Below are positions 13,989 to 22,372 of a stretch of 49,727 nt of DNA, piece by piece. The position numbers and the translations under genes were made by a program. Under the pieces are notes generated by a model, which saw only the letters and a program-made list of their open reading frames with translations, ran no database searches and was not told where the DNA came from. Origin of the DNA: Armatimonadota bacterium. Its GTDB lineage: Bacteria; Sysuimicrobiota; Sysuimicrobiia; Sysuimicrobiales; Humicultoraceae. Each line of letters begins with the position of its first letter. Position 1 is the first letter of the stretch. The stretch lies in NCBI GenBank assembly GCA_016869025.1, contig VGFA01000021.1:1-49727 (forward strand), given 5' to 3'.

Positions 13989-14950
13989 ACCGGCGCATCG
14001 CCTTCGTGCTCCTCCTCGTCGCCATCCCGCTGCTGGGCCTTGTGGCCGCCCGATCCCGCGGCGTCCGGGTGTCCCCGGCGCGGCCGGTGGTCCTTGCCAC
14101 GATCTACCCGCTGGCGGAGTTCGCGAGCAGGATCGGCGGCGATCGCGTCGAGGTGCGGACGCTCGTGCCCGCGGGTACGGAGGCCCACGACTTCGAGCCC
14201 GGCCCGCAGGACGTGGCCGCGATTAGCCGGGCGCGGTTGCTCATCTACAACGGCGCGGGATTCGAGCCGTGGGTCGAGCGGTTGCTGCCGACTCTCCCAA
14301 CCACGGTGGGCGTGGTTCGAGCCACCGCCGGCCTGCCTCTGATCAGGACGTCGCAGGGTACGAGCGCCTCCGGCAAGCCCGCGACCGCCGGTGTTCCCGG
14401 CAAGCCCGCGACCGCCGGTGTTCCCGATCCCCACGCATGGCTGGATCCCCTGCTGGCGGCGCAGATGCTGGAAACGATTCTGATCGCATTTGCGGCCACC
14501 GATCCGGCGGGCGAGGAGGCGTACCGGCAGGCCGCCACCGTTGCCCGCGGAGAGCTCGCCGGACTGCACGCCCGCTTCAGCCAGGGCCTGGCGCGTTGCG
14601 AGCAACGGCTGGTGGTGAGCACGCACACCGCGTTTGCATACCTGGCCCGGCGCTACGGTCTCGAGCACATCGGGCTGGCCGGGCTGGCGCCCGAGGCCGA
14701 TCCGACGCCTGCCGCGCTCGCCCGCCTGGCAAGAACGCTGCGCGCGAGAGGAGTGCGCGTGGTGTTCGTCGAGCGTCCGGCGTCGCCGCGTGCCGCGGAG
14801 ACCCTCGCCCGCGAGATCGGGGCGCGCACCATGATGCTGCACCCGGTCGAGGGGCTGACGCCCGAGGAGATCGCCGCCGGTGCCAACTACGTCACGATCA
14901 TGGACGAGAACCTGCGCGTCCTGCGCGAAGGGCTCGGGTGCCGCCAGTGA
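13985..14950 (+). CDS. znuA: Zinc/manganese ABC transporter substrate-binding protein (ZnuA-like)
   Basis: A 321-residue cluster A-I metal-binding protein. It has an N-terminal hydrophobic segment without a lipobox Cys, so it is exported by an uncleaved anchor or ordinary signal. Metal ligands are visible in the expected order: His in GTEAHDFEP (near 61), His in DPHAWLDP (near 149), His in VVSTHTAFAYLARRYGL (near 213) and Asp in YVTIMDENL (near 305). Between the first two, where many ZnuA proteins have a His-rich loop, this one has GKPATAGVP twice, from a 27-bp DNA repeat, and no histidines. The two ABC partner genes follow, and the regulator precedes it. Confidence 0.92.
   Translation: MNRRIAFVLLLVAIPLLGLVAARSRGVRVSPARPVVLATIYPLAEFASRIGGDRVEVRTLVPAGTEAHDFEPGPQDVAAISRARLLIYNGAGFEPWVERLLPTLPTTVGVVRATAGLPLIRTSQGTSASGKPATAGVPGKPATAGVPDPHAWLDPLLAAQMLETILIAFAATDPAGEEAYRQAATVARGELAGLHARFSQGLARCEQRLVVSTHTAFAYLARRYGLEHIGLAGLAPEADPTPAALARLARTLRARGVRVVFVERPASPRAAETLAREIGARTMMLHPVEGLTPEEIAAGANYVTIMDENLRVLREGLGCRQ
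14372..14425 (+). repeat. 27-bp perfect tandem repeat inside znuA
   Basis: Two identical 27-bp copies (14372-14398, 14399-14425) encode GKPATAGVP twice in frame. A repeat of nine codons keeps the reading frame when copies are gained or lost, so the loop length could vary between strains. Confidence 0.9.
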
Positions 14951-14985
14951 GGTCCGCCGGTGGGGCGCGCGATGAGGGGTCGCTG

Positions 14986-15747
14986 ATGGACCGCGGGGCG
15001 CGTACACCGGTCGTCGAGGTTCGCGGCGTCTGCTACGCGTACGCCCACGAGCGCGTGATCGAGGACATTTCTCTGACCGTCCACGCAGGGGACTTCCTCG
15101 GCATAATAGGCCCCAACGGTTCTGGGAAGACCACGCTGCTGAAGATCCTCGTCGGGCTGCTGCGTCCCTCGTGCGGCGAGGTGCTCCTGTTTGGCACCGA
15201 GCTGAAGCGATTCACCGAGTGGCGGCGCATCGGCTACGTGCCCCAGCGCGTTACCGCGTTCGATCCCCGGTTTCCTGCCATGGTCAGGGAAGTCGTGGCC
15301 AGCGGTCGCGCCGGGCGGACCGGTCTGCTGCGGGCCCCGGGCAAGGAGGACCGGCGCGCGGTCGAGCGCGCGCTGGAGGTGACCGGCGTCGCGGATCTGA
15401 GCGGACGGATGATAGGCCACCTCTCCAGCGGCCAGCAGCAGCGCGCCTTCATCGCGCGAGCGCTGGTCAGCGAGCCCGAGTTGCTTGTGCTTGATGAGCC
15501 CCTCGTCGGCGTGGACACCGGGGCGCAGGAAAGGTTCTACGACCTGCTCCGCCACCTGCACCGCGACCTCAACGTCACGCTGGTCATGATCTCCCACGAT
15601 GTCGGCGTGATCGCCTCGGAGGTCACTACGCTGGCCTGCATGAACCGCACGCTCGTCTACCACGGCGAGCCGCACGCGTTCCTGGAGAGCGATGCGCTGC
15701 GCGCGGTCTACCACACCGGCGTGCGCGTAGTGTCGCACGTGCACTAG
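14986..15747 (+). CDS. znuC: Zinc/manganese ABC transporter ATP-binding protein
   Basis: A 253-residue ABC ATPase. Walker A is GPNGSGKTTLLK (near 38), the Q-loop lies in VPQRVTAFDPRFP, the signature is LSSGQQQRAFIARAL (near 148), Walker B is LLVLDEPLVGVD, and the H-loop is MISHDVGVIASE. VPQR with FPATVREVV-like sequence is typical of metal-type (Znu/Mnt) importers. The start ATG at 14986 follows a GAGGGG ribosome site; upstream sequence in the same frame is antisense-like and lacks homology. It lies between the binding protein and the permease, the classical order. Confidence 0.94.
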   Translation: MDRGARTPVVEVRGVCYAYAHERVIEDISLTVHAGDFLGIIGPNGSGKTTLLKILVGLLRPSCGEVLLFGTELKRFTEWRRIGYVPQRVTAFDPRFPAMVREVVASGRAGRTGLLRAPGKEDRRAVERALEVTGVADLSGRMIGHLSSGQQQRAFIARALVSEPELLVLDEPLVGVDTGAQERFYDLLRHLHRDLNVTLVMISHDVGVIASEVTTLACMNRTLVYHGEPHAFLESDALRAVYHTGVRVVSHVH

Positions 15748-15783
15748 ACAGGAGGAGGACCGGACCCGGTCGCGCTTCGCCAG

Positions 15784-16584
15784 ATGCCGGAGATCCTGCA
15801 GCACTCGTTCATGCAGCGCGCCCTGCTCGCCGGGGTGATAGTGGGTGTTGTCTGTCCCCTGATAGGGGTCTTCCTTGTGTTGCGCCGCCTATCGCTGATC
15901 GCCGATACGCTCGCGCACGTGTCGCTGGCCGGAATAGCGGTCGGGTTGTTCGCCGGTGTGCCCCCGATCCTGTCGGCGCTCGTGGTTGCCATCGCCGGCG
16001 GGGTGGGGATCGAGGCACTGCGCGCGCGCGGCCGTATGTTCGGGGAAGCCGCGCTCGCGGTGTTTCTCTACGGAGGGCTCGCGGTGGCGATCGTGCTGAT
16101 CGGGCTGGCGCGCGGTTTCACGGTGGACCTCTTTGGCTATCTGTTCGGCAGCATCACCACGGTGACGCCTCTGGACGTGTGGGTGATAGCCGCGCTCGGC
16201 GGGCTGACCGCCGCAACCGTGCTAGGGCTCTACAAAGAGCTGTTTGCCATCACCTTTGACGAGGAGACGGCGCGCACGAGCGGGCTGCCGGTCCCTGCGC
16301 TTAACCTCCTGTTCACGGTGCTCACGGCGCTGGTGGTAGTTTTGGCGATGCGAATCGTGGGCATACTGCTGGTGGGCGCGCTGCTGGTGCTGCCGACGCT
16401 CGCGGCGATGCAGGTAGCGTCGTCGTTCCGGGGGACGCTGGCCGCGGCGATCACCTTCGCGGTTGCCGCGGTTGTGCTGGGGCTGGTGGCGGCGTTCTAC
16501 CTGGATGTGGCCGCGGGCGGGGCGATCGTGCTGGTGGCGCTGGCGCTGCTGGGGGCGGCGGCCGTTCTACCTCGCGGGGACTAA
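15784..16584 (+). CDS. znuB: Zinc/manganese ABC transporter permease
   Basis: A 266-residue ABC-3 family permease with about eight membrane helices, beginning at residues 14-30 (LLAGVIVGVVCPLIGVFLVL). Family motifs include RRLSLIADTLAHVSLAGIAVG and FITFDEETARTSGLPV-like AITFDEETARTSGLP, which contacts the ATPase. It would move zinc or manganese delivered by the ZnuA-like protein. Its last 18 bases overlap the 3' end of the DUF192 gene on the other strand, so transcripts of the two converge. Confidence 0.94.
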   Translation: MPEILQHSFMQRALLAGVIVGVVCPLIGVFLVLRRLSLIADTLAHVSLAGIAVGLFAGVPPILSALVVAIAGGVGIEALRARGRMFGEAALAVFLYGGLAVAIVLIGLARGFTVDLFGYLFGSITTVTPLDVWVIAALGGLTAATVLGLYKELFAITFDEETARTSGLPVPALNLLFTVLTALVVVLAMRIVGILLVGALLVLPTLAAMQVASSFRGTLAAAITFAVAAVVLGLVAAFYLDVAAGGAIVLVALALLGAAAVLPRGD

Positions 16585-17067
16585 CTCCGTGCGCGCTCCA
16601 GGCGCGATGCCCTTGCGCTTGAAGTAGCCCTGGTTCACCTCCAGCGCGTAGCGGTAGGGCGAGCTCGGCTCGTAGATCGTGAAGGGTCCGTTGGAGGGGT
16701 CGGGCGCTACCTGCATGTCCATGACCTCCAGCAGGCGCCACCTGCTGTCAATGAACCCGATGGACAGCGGGATCAGGGTGTTCTTCATCCAGAAGCCCCA
16801 GCGCCCGTCCACCTCGAAGACGAACAGCATGCCGGCATCCTCGGGCAGCGACTTCCTGAACATCAGGCCCCTGGACCGGGTCTCGATGCTGGCGACGATC
16901 TCCACCTGCAGCGTCGCCCGGAGGCCGTTCTGGTAGACGCGGAGCGTACCGCGGCCGTCGCCTGGGGCCGCGCCCGGAGGAGCCGGCGTGGCCGGCGCGC
17001 TGCTTACGCGCAACGGTAGGGCGGCGGCGACAACGATGAGGACCAACAGCCACAGGACGCGTCTCAT
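16567..17067 (-). CDS. Secreted DUF192 family protein
   Basis: A 166-residue protein with a signal peptide (MRRVLWLLVLIVVAAALPL) and a Pro/Ala linker, followed by a DUF192 domain. Its motifs are VEIVASIETRSRGLMFRKSLPEDAGMLF, WGFWMKNTLIPLSIGFID and ALEVNQGYFKRKGIAPG, all in family order. The function of DUF192 proteins is not established; they are small secreted beta-rich proteins. ATG 17067 is supported by a GGAGG ribosome site 12 bases upstream. It is alone on its strand and overlaps znuB at its end. Confidence 0.9.
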   Translation of the reverse strand: MRRVLWLLVLIVVAAALPLRVSSAPATPAPPGAAPGDGRGTLRVYQNGLRATLQVEIVASIETRSRGLMFRKSLPEDAGMLFVFEVDGRWGFWMKNTLIPLSIGFIDSRWRLLEVMDMQVAPDPSNGPFTIYEPSSPYRYALEVNQGYFKRKGIAPGARTELVPAR

Positions 17068-17190
17068 CTCGTGGTGAACCTCCGTAGGGATGCAGGTTCG
17101 GCGCGGCGCGGCGCGGCCCTGCCGGCAGGAGAGCCCAAACGGCGACTCGAACCCGCCGGAGAGGCCGATGAAGACTGAAGGTGGCGCGGC

Positions 17191-18510
17191 ATGATCTGTG
17201 ACGTTCTTGTCGTCGGGGCCGGACCCGCGGGCTCGACCGCGGCACGGACCTGCGCCGCGCTCGGCCTGCGCACGGTCATGCTGGAAGAGCACGCGGAGGT
17301 CGGGCATCCGGTCCACTGCACCGGCAAGCTGTCGGTGCACGCCTTCGAGCGGTTCGGTCTGCCTTCGTCCATGGCTCAAAACGCGCTGCGCGGCGCAGCG
17401 CTCCATGCTCCTGACGGCTGGGTGGCCAGGGTGCGCCGGGCCTCGGTGGACTCCTATCTGGTGGACCGCGCCGCGCTCGACCGGTACCTGGCAGAGCAGG
17501 TATTGTCGTCGGGGGCAGAGGTGCTCGTGGGGGCGCGTGCCCGCACCGTGGTGCGCAACCAGGGCCATGGGCCCGCTGCCGGTGGCGCCACACCTGGTGC
17601 GGCCGCCGGTGGACTGAGGGTCGAGGTGGATCGCGGCAGAGCGCGGCTCGCCATCACAACGCCACTTGTCATTGACGCCGAGGGTGCCGTGCCGATCCTG
17701 CCGCCGCAGCTCGGGCTCACGCCCCGACGGGCTCTCGTCCACGGCCTCCAGTACGATGTCGAGGGCGCCGCGATCGAGCAGGAGGACGCGCCAGATCTGT
17801 ACTTCGGCTGGAACGTCGCCCCGGGCTTCTTTGGCTGGTTCATGCCTACAGGCGGCGGAAGGGGCCGCCTCGGCGTGGCAGTGGACCCGCGTTGGGCAGC
17901 CAGGCCTCCGGCTCACTACCTCGAAGGTTTGAGAACGATGCATCCTTCTGCCTCACCGCGTTTGCGGAACGCCAGGATCGTGCGCAGGATCGCCGGTCGG
18001 ATACCCATCCTGGGCCAGCGCCGCCCGACCTTCACCGACGGGATGCTCGTGATAGGCGACGCTGCGGGGCAGGTCAAATCCACCAGCGGCGGAGGAATCT
18101 ACTTCGCGATGCAGGCAGGAGAGATCGCCGGCCGGGCCGCGGCCCGCTACCTGGGCGGAGCCCGGCGGGCGCTGGCGGGATACGAACGCGAGTGGCGCGC
18201 CGCGTTCGGCCGCGAGGCGGCGTTCACAACCATTGCCAGGGGGGCGCTCAACCGCCTTTCTGACCGACACATCAGCACGATCATCCGCGCGCTGGCCGGG
18301 GACGGTGGACTGCGCCGCGCCGTGGAGGAGCACGGCGACACGCAGCACCAGTCGCGCCTGTTGCGGCCCGTGCTCGTTTCGGCCGTCCGCGCGTGCCTGC
18401 GCGACCTAGGATTAGCGCCCACGGTCCTGGCGGCGATTGGCGCGGCAATGCTTTCGGTGTGGTCCGACGGCGGCGCGCCGTCGCCCGCCCAGACCTGGAG
18501 CGCTTCCTAG
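17191..18510 (+). CDS. FAD-dependent oxidoreductase of the geranylgeranyl reductase family
   Basis: A 439-residue flavoprotein. The FAD-binding start is CDVLVVGAGPAGSTAARTCA, followed by VHCTGKLS, and a second FAD site near 285 reads LVIGDAAGQVKSTSGGGIYFAMQAGEIAGR. The latter is characteristic of geranylgeranyl reductases, which saturate prenyl chains of lipids, quinones or chlorophyll. No bacteriochlorophyll or archaeal lipid genes are in the window, so the substrate could be a menaquinone side chain or another isoprenoid. The endonuclease Q gene begins 6 bases after its stop and is probably co-transcribed. Confidence 0.85.
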   Translation: MICDVLVVGAGPAGSTAARTCAALGLRTVMLEEHAEVGHPVHCTGKLSVHAFERFGLPSSMAQNALRGAALHAPDGWVARVRRASVDSYLVDRAALDRYLAEQVLSSGAEVLVGARARTVVRNQGHGPAAGGATPGAAAGGLRVEVDRGRARLAITTPLVIDAEGAVPILPPQLGLTPRRALVHGLQYDVEGAAIEQEDAPDLYFGWNVAPGFFGWFMPTGGGRGRLGVAVDPRWAARPPAHYLEGLRTMHPSASPRLRNARIVRRIAGRIPILGQRRPTFTDGMLVIGDAAGQVKSTSGGGIYFAMQAGEIAGRAAARYLGGARRALAGYEREWRAAFGREAAFTTIARGALNRLSDRHISTIIRALAGDGGLRRAVEEHGDTQHQSRLLRPVLVSAVRACLRDLGLAPTVLAAIGAAMLSVWSDGGAPSPAQTWSAS

Positions 18511-18516
18511 CCGCCG

Positions 18517-19764
18517 ATGCGCCTGATTGCCGACCTTCACCTGCACTCCCACTACAGCCGGGCCACCAGCCGTGACATGGACGTGGAGAACATGTCGCGC
18601 TGGGCCAAGCTCAAGGGCATAGCCGTGCTGGGTACCGGTGACTTCACCCATCCTGTCTGGTTGCGCGAGCTGCGCGACAAGCTCGAGCCCAACGCTCGCG
18701 GGCTGTACGTTCACGACGGCGTGCACTTCATGCTGACCGCTGAGGTGTCGAGCATCTACTCCGCCGGGGGCCGTCTGCGCAAGATCCACAATATCCTCTT
18801 CGCGCCGTCCTTCGACGTGGTGGAACGGATCAACGCGGTGCTGGGCCGCTTCGGCAACCTGATGGCCGACGGCAGGCCGACGCTCACGCTGCCGTCCGAC
18901 CGCATGGTGGAGTACCTGATGGAGATCTCACCCGACTGCATGGTCTCCCCCGCCCATGCGTGGACGCCCTGGTTCTCGCTGTACGGCAGCATGTCCGGGT
19001 TCGATTCGATGGCCGAGTGCTTCGGTGACCAGCTCAAGCACATCGCCGCAGTGGAGACCGGGCTATCCAGCGACCCGGCTATGAACTGGCGCCTGTCCGA
19101 GCTGGACCGCGTTGTTCTTCTGAGCAACTCCGACGCGCACTCCCCGGCCAAACTGGGGCGCGAGGCCAACGTCTTCGCCTGCGACCCCGACTACTTCGAG
19201 ATCATGCGCGTCCTCCGCGAGAAGGACCTCTCGCGCCTGCTGTACACCATTGAGTTCTTCCCGGAAGAGGGCAAGTACCACTACGACGGCCACCGGCTGT
19301 GCAACCACCGCATGGCGCCCAAGGAGACCATCGCCGCCGGCGGCAAGTGTCCGGTGTGCGGGAAGCCGCCGACCGTCGGGGTGCTGCACCGCGTGGAGCG
19401 CCTGGCCGATCGCGAGGAGGGCTTCGTGCCCGAAGGCGCGGTGCCGTACCGCAACCTGGTCCCGCTGGAGGAGATCATCGCCGAGGCCGTCGGCGCCAGG
19501 CCCGGGACCGTTGGGGTGCGGGAGGAGTACTACAAGCTCTGCAGCGCCTTCGGGAGCGAGTTCAACGTCCTGCTGGACGCGCCGGTCGAGGAGGTGCGCA
19601 GGCACACCACGCTGCGCGTCGCAGAGGGTCTCCGGCGGGTGCGTGAGGGCCGGGTGCGCATCGCGCCGGGCTACGACGGCGTCTTCGGTGAGATAGGCAT
19701 CTTCGATGACGGCGAGGAGGTCCAGGAGGTGATCGAACCGCCATCGCAGACGACCTTGTTCTAG
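18517..19764 (+). CDS. Endonuclease Q-type PHP-family DNA repair nuclease
   Basis: A 415-residue protein with a PHP phosphoesterase domain: DLHLHSHYSRATSR at residues 5-18, LGTGDFTHPVWLRELR, PAHAWTPWFSLYGSMSGFDS and LLSNSDAHSPAKLGREANVF. A Zn-binding insertion follows (CNHR through KCPVCGKPPTVGVLHRVERLADR, about 263-300). This matches endonuclease Q, which cuts 5' of deaminated bases (uracil, hypoxanthine) in DNA. It is best known from Thermococcales and sporadically present in bacteria. The C-terminus ends SQTTLF, which resembles a sliding-clamp binding pentapeptide (QLxLF type). It is adjacent to the flavoprotein and next to a replication-gene operon. Confidence 0.88.
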   Translation: MRLIADLHLHSHYSRATSRDMDVENMSRWAKLKGIAVLGTGDFTHPVWLRELRDKLEPNARGLYVHDGVHFMLTAEVSSIYSAGGRLRKIHNILFAPSFDVVERINAVLGRFGNLMADGRPTLTLPSDRMVEYLMEISPDCMVSPAHAWTPWFSLYGSMSGFDSMAECFGDQLKHIAAVETGLSSDPAMNWRLSELDRVVLLSNSDAHSPAKLGREANVFACDPDYFEIMRVLREKDLSRLLYTIEFFPEEGKYHYDGHRLCNHRMAPKETIAAGGKCPVCGKPPTVGVLHRVERLADREEGFVPEGAVPYRNLVPLEEIIAEAVGARPGTVGVREEYYKLCSAFGSEFNVLLDAPVEEVRRHTTLRVAEGLRRVREGRVRIAPGYDGVFGEIGIFDDGEEVQEVIEPPSQTTLF

Positions 19765-19785
19765 CGTGCCCTGCGCTCCTATAAT
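19756..19785 (+). promoter_or_regulatory. Promoter of the R3H-tmk-holB operon
   Basis: A perfect TATAAT (19780-19785) stands 18 bases after TTGTTC (19756-19761, 3/6 match). The -35 element lies at the very end of the endonuclease Q gene. The expected start near 19792 leaves a leader of about 20 bases before the GTG at 19812. Confidence 0.6.
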
Positions 19786-19811
19786 GAGAATCGATCAATG
19801 ATGGAGCCTCC

Positions 19812-21335
19812 GTGACCGGCCGCCAGACCCGCATCACCGACAACCTCGACTTGCTCCTTCAAGTCCTCACGCCCCAGTTGCGGGCCGCGCTGGAGCAGCG
19901 TCCTGACCTCGACCAGCTCCTGGAGGTAGTGCTGGACCTGGGGCGGCGGCCCGAGGCCCGCTTTCCCAACGAGGTCCTGGCGCTGGACGAGGCATTCGTC
20001 GAGCGCGAGACGCTCCGATACGTCACCGAGCGCGTAGGATCTTTCGGCAAGGACAACCGCGCCGGCATCGAGCGGACCCTGCACCGGATCAGCGCCATCC
20101 GCAACCGCCAGGGCGAGATCATCGGCCTGACCTGCAGGGTGGGCCGGGCTGTGATCGGCACGGTGGACATCGTCCGCGACGTGATCGAGTCCGGGCACTC
20201 GATCCTGCTCCTGGGCCGGCCGGGCGTGGGCAAGACCACGCTGCTGCGCGAGGCCGCCCGGGTGCTGGCGGACGAACTGCGCAAGCGCGTGGTCGTGGTG
20301 GACACCTCCAATGAGATCGCCGGCGACGGCGACATCCCTCATCCGGGCATCGGCGCCGCCCGCCGGATGCAGGTCCCGGTACCGGCGCTTCAGCATGCCG
20401 TGATGATAGAGGCGGTCGAGAATCACATGCCCGAGGTGGTGGTCATTGACGAGATCGGTACCGAGGCCGAGGCGCTGGCGGCCCGGACGATCGCCGAGAG
20501 AGGCGTCCAGTTGATCGCCACCGCGCACGGCAACACCCTGGACAACCTGCTGCAGAACCCGACCCTCTGCGACCTTGTGGGCGGCATCCAGGCGGTGACC
20601 CTTTCGGACGAGGAAGCCCGCCGGCGCGGCACCCAGAAGACGGTGCTCGAGCGCAAGGCCCCGCCGACCTTCGACGTGCTGATCGAGATCCAGGACAAAG
20701 ACCGCCTGGCCGTGCACCGCGACGTCGCGATGGTTGTAGACAGGTACCTGCGGGGCGCGGTGCCCCATCCGGAGCTGCGAGCGCGGACCGCCGGCGGCGA
20801 GGTGGAGATATCCCCACCCACTTCGGCCCCTGCCCCATCCTGGACGCCAGAGGGCCCGTTCGCGGCGCGGTCCGGGCGTCAGATTGTGCGCATCTTTCCG
20901 TACGCGGTCAGCCAGAACCGGCTGGAACGCGCGATCCGGGAGCTTCATGTCCCGGCGTACATCGTAGGGTCGCTTGGAGAGGCGGACATGGTGCTGACGC
21001 TGAAGTCACAGGAGAAGCGGCAGCCCAAACGGCTGAGGGACGCGGCGGTGCGGGGGATGCCGGTGCACGTCCTGCGCAGCAACACCGTCACGCAGATCCA
21101 ACAGTTCCTCCGAGGGGTCTTCGGCGTGCCGGAGGAGCAGGCCGAGCACGAGGCGGCGCTGACCGAGGTCGAGGAGGCAATCGCCCAGGTGTTCGAGTCC
21201 ACCCGTTCCGTGGAGCTGTCTCCGCAAAACTCGTACATCCGGCGGCTACAGCACCAGCTCGTCCAGCGTTACGGCCTTCCATCGGAGAGCCAGGGGGAAG
21301 AGCCGCACCGGCGCGTGGTCATCTATCCCAAGTAG
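19812..21335 (+). CDS. R3H-domain AAA ATPase (SpoIIIAA/ycf45-like)
   Basis: A 507-residue protein. A SpoIIIAA-like ATPase has Walker A LLGRPGVGKTTLLREAARVL (near 134), Walker B EVVVIDEIGTEAEALAARTI and a sensor-like ATAHGNTLDNLLQNP. A variable linker (310-350) and a small domain precede a C-terminal R3H single-strand nucleic-acid-binding domain (YIRRLQHQLVQRYGLPSES). Such proteins occur in many Firmicutes, cyanobacteria and plastids, and their role is not firmly known. GTG 19812 has GGAG five bases upstream. It is the first gene of an operon with thymidylate kinase, a c-di-AMP receptor and a clamp-loader subunit, suggesting a role near DNA metabolism. Confidence 0.9.
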   Translation: MTGRQTRITDNLDLLLQVLTPQLRAALEQRPDLDQLLEVVLDLGRRPEARFPNEVLALDEAFVERETLRYVTERVGSFGKDNRAGIERTLHRISAIRNRQGEIIGLTCRVGRAVIGTVDIVRDVIESGHSILLLGRPGVGKTTLLREAARVLADELRKRVVVVDTSNEIAGDGDIPHPGIGAARRMQVPVPALQHAVMIEAVENHMPEVVVIDEIGTEAEALAARTIAERGVQLIATAHGNTLDNLLQNPTLCDLVGGIQAVTLSDEEARRRGTQKTVLERKAPPTFDVLIEIQDKDRLAVHRDVAMVVDRYLRGAVPHPELRARTAGGEVEISPPTSAPAPSWTPEGPFAARSGRQIVRIFPYAVSQNRLERAIRELHVPAYIVGSLGEADMVLTLKSQEKRQPKRLRDAAVRGMPVHVLRSNTVTQIQQFLRGVFGVPEEQAEHEAALTEVEEAIAQVFESTRSVELSPQNSYIRRLQHQLVQRYGLPSESQGEEPHRRVVIYPK

Positions 21336-21346
21336 GCGGAGCCACC

Positions 21347-22030
21347 GTGACGAATCCGACCAACCCCACTCGCGAACGCGGCCTCTTCATCACGATCGAG
21401 GGCCCGGAAGGCGCGGGCAAGAGCACCCATGCCCACCGGCTGTACGAGCGGTTCCGAGGGGTCATCCCCCTCGTGCTGGCACGAGAGCCCGGCGGGACCG
21501 CGATCGGCGAGGCCATCCGCGCGGTTCTCCTCGACGAGCGCCGCAGAGAGATGTCCGCCGAGACCGAGATGCTGCTGTTTGCCGCGAGCCGGGCGCAGCA
21601 CGTCGGCGAGGTGGTGCTGCCGGCGCTGGAAGCGGGCACCTGCGTCCTTTCCGAGAGGTTCGTGGACGCGTCCATCGCGTACCAGGCCTACGGCAGGGGC
21701 CTTCCCGCAGAGGTAGTGCGCCGGGTGAACGAGGTCGCGACGCGGGGCTTGGTCCCCGACCTCACCCTGCTTCTGGACGTGGATCCATCGGTCGGCCTGC
21801 CCCGCGCCCGGGGCGCCGATGGCAAGGAAGGCCCACGCGGCCGCGGCGACCGCCTCGAGCAGGAGACGCTGGAGTTCCACCGGCGGGTGCGCGCAGGATT
21901 CCTTCAACTGGCGCGCGAAGAGCCATCGAGATTCGTGGTCGTGGACGGTACACTGCCCGCCGAGGAAGTTCACGCCGCGTTGGTGGACGCGGTCCGGCGG
22001 CTGCTGGACCGCCGGGGGTGGTGTGCATGA
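21347..22030 (+). CDS. tmk: Thymidylate kinase
   Basis: A 227-residue dTMP kinase. The P-loop is TIEGPEGAGKSTHAHRLYE (near 17), REPGGTAIGEAIR marks the second motif, and SERFVDASIAYQAYGRGL is the thymidine-binding stretch. The lid region (LPRARGADGKEGPRGRGDRLEQE) is longer than in the E. coli enzyme and rich in Gly and charged residues. It makes dTDP for DNA synthesis. It starts with GTG 21347 after GGCGGAG. The next gene starts inside its stop codon (ATGA), so tmk and the c-di-AMP receptor are translationally coupled. Confidence 0.96.
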   Translation: MTNPTNPTRERGLFITIEGPEGAGKSTHAHRLYERFRGVIPLVLAREPGGTAIGEAIRAVLLDERRREMSAETEMLLFAASRAQHVGEVVLPALEAGTCVLSERFVDASIAYQAYGRGLPAEVVRRVNEVATRGLVPDLTLLLDVDPSVGLPRARGADGKEGPRGRGDRLEQETLEFHRRVRAGFLQLAREEPSRFVVVDGTLPAEEVHAALVDAVRRLLDRRGWCA

Positions 22031-22356
22031 AGCTGGTGCTCGTGATCGCCCAGGAGCAGGACGCCGGCCGGCTCATTGATGCGCTCACCGAGGTGGAGGT
22101 GCAGGCAACGATGCTGGCCAGCACCGGTGGGTTTCTCCGCGCGGGGAACGCCACGATCCTCACGGGCGTAGACGACGGCCAGGTTGAGGCCGTGCTGGAG
22201 GTGGTCCGGCGCGTCTGTCAGCGGCGCGAGCAGTTGATGACGCCCATTCCACCGGTCGTGGAACCGGTGGACTCGTACGTTACGTATCCAGTGAAGGTGG
22301 AGGTCGGAGGCGCGATCGTCTTCGTGTTGAACGTCGAGCGCATGGAACGCGTCTAA
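22027..22356 (+). CDS. Cyclic-di-AMP receptor, DarA/PstA-like PII-type protein
   Basis: A 109-residue ferredoxin-like protein of the DUF970/PstA family. It shows MKLVLVIAQEQDAGRLIDAL, then MLASTGGFLRAGNATILTG, whose TGGFLR loop is characteristic, and a C-terminal VEVGGAIVFVLNVERMERV strand. Homologues in Firmicutes bind cyclic-di-AMP, and their downstream target is not settled. The tmk-darA-holB gene order is widely conserved in Firmicutes and supports the call. ATG 22027 is preferred over GTG 22018 because it forms an ATGA overlap with tmk and matches the family N-terminus. Confidence 0.92.
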   Translation: MKLVLVIAQEQDAGRLIDALTEVEVQATMLASTGGFLRAGNATILTGVDDGQVEAVLEVVRRVCQRREQLMTPIPPVVEPVDSYVTYPVKVEVGGAIVFVLNVERMERV

Positions 22357-22372
22357 GAACCGGGGGAGCCGC

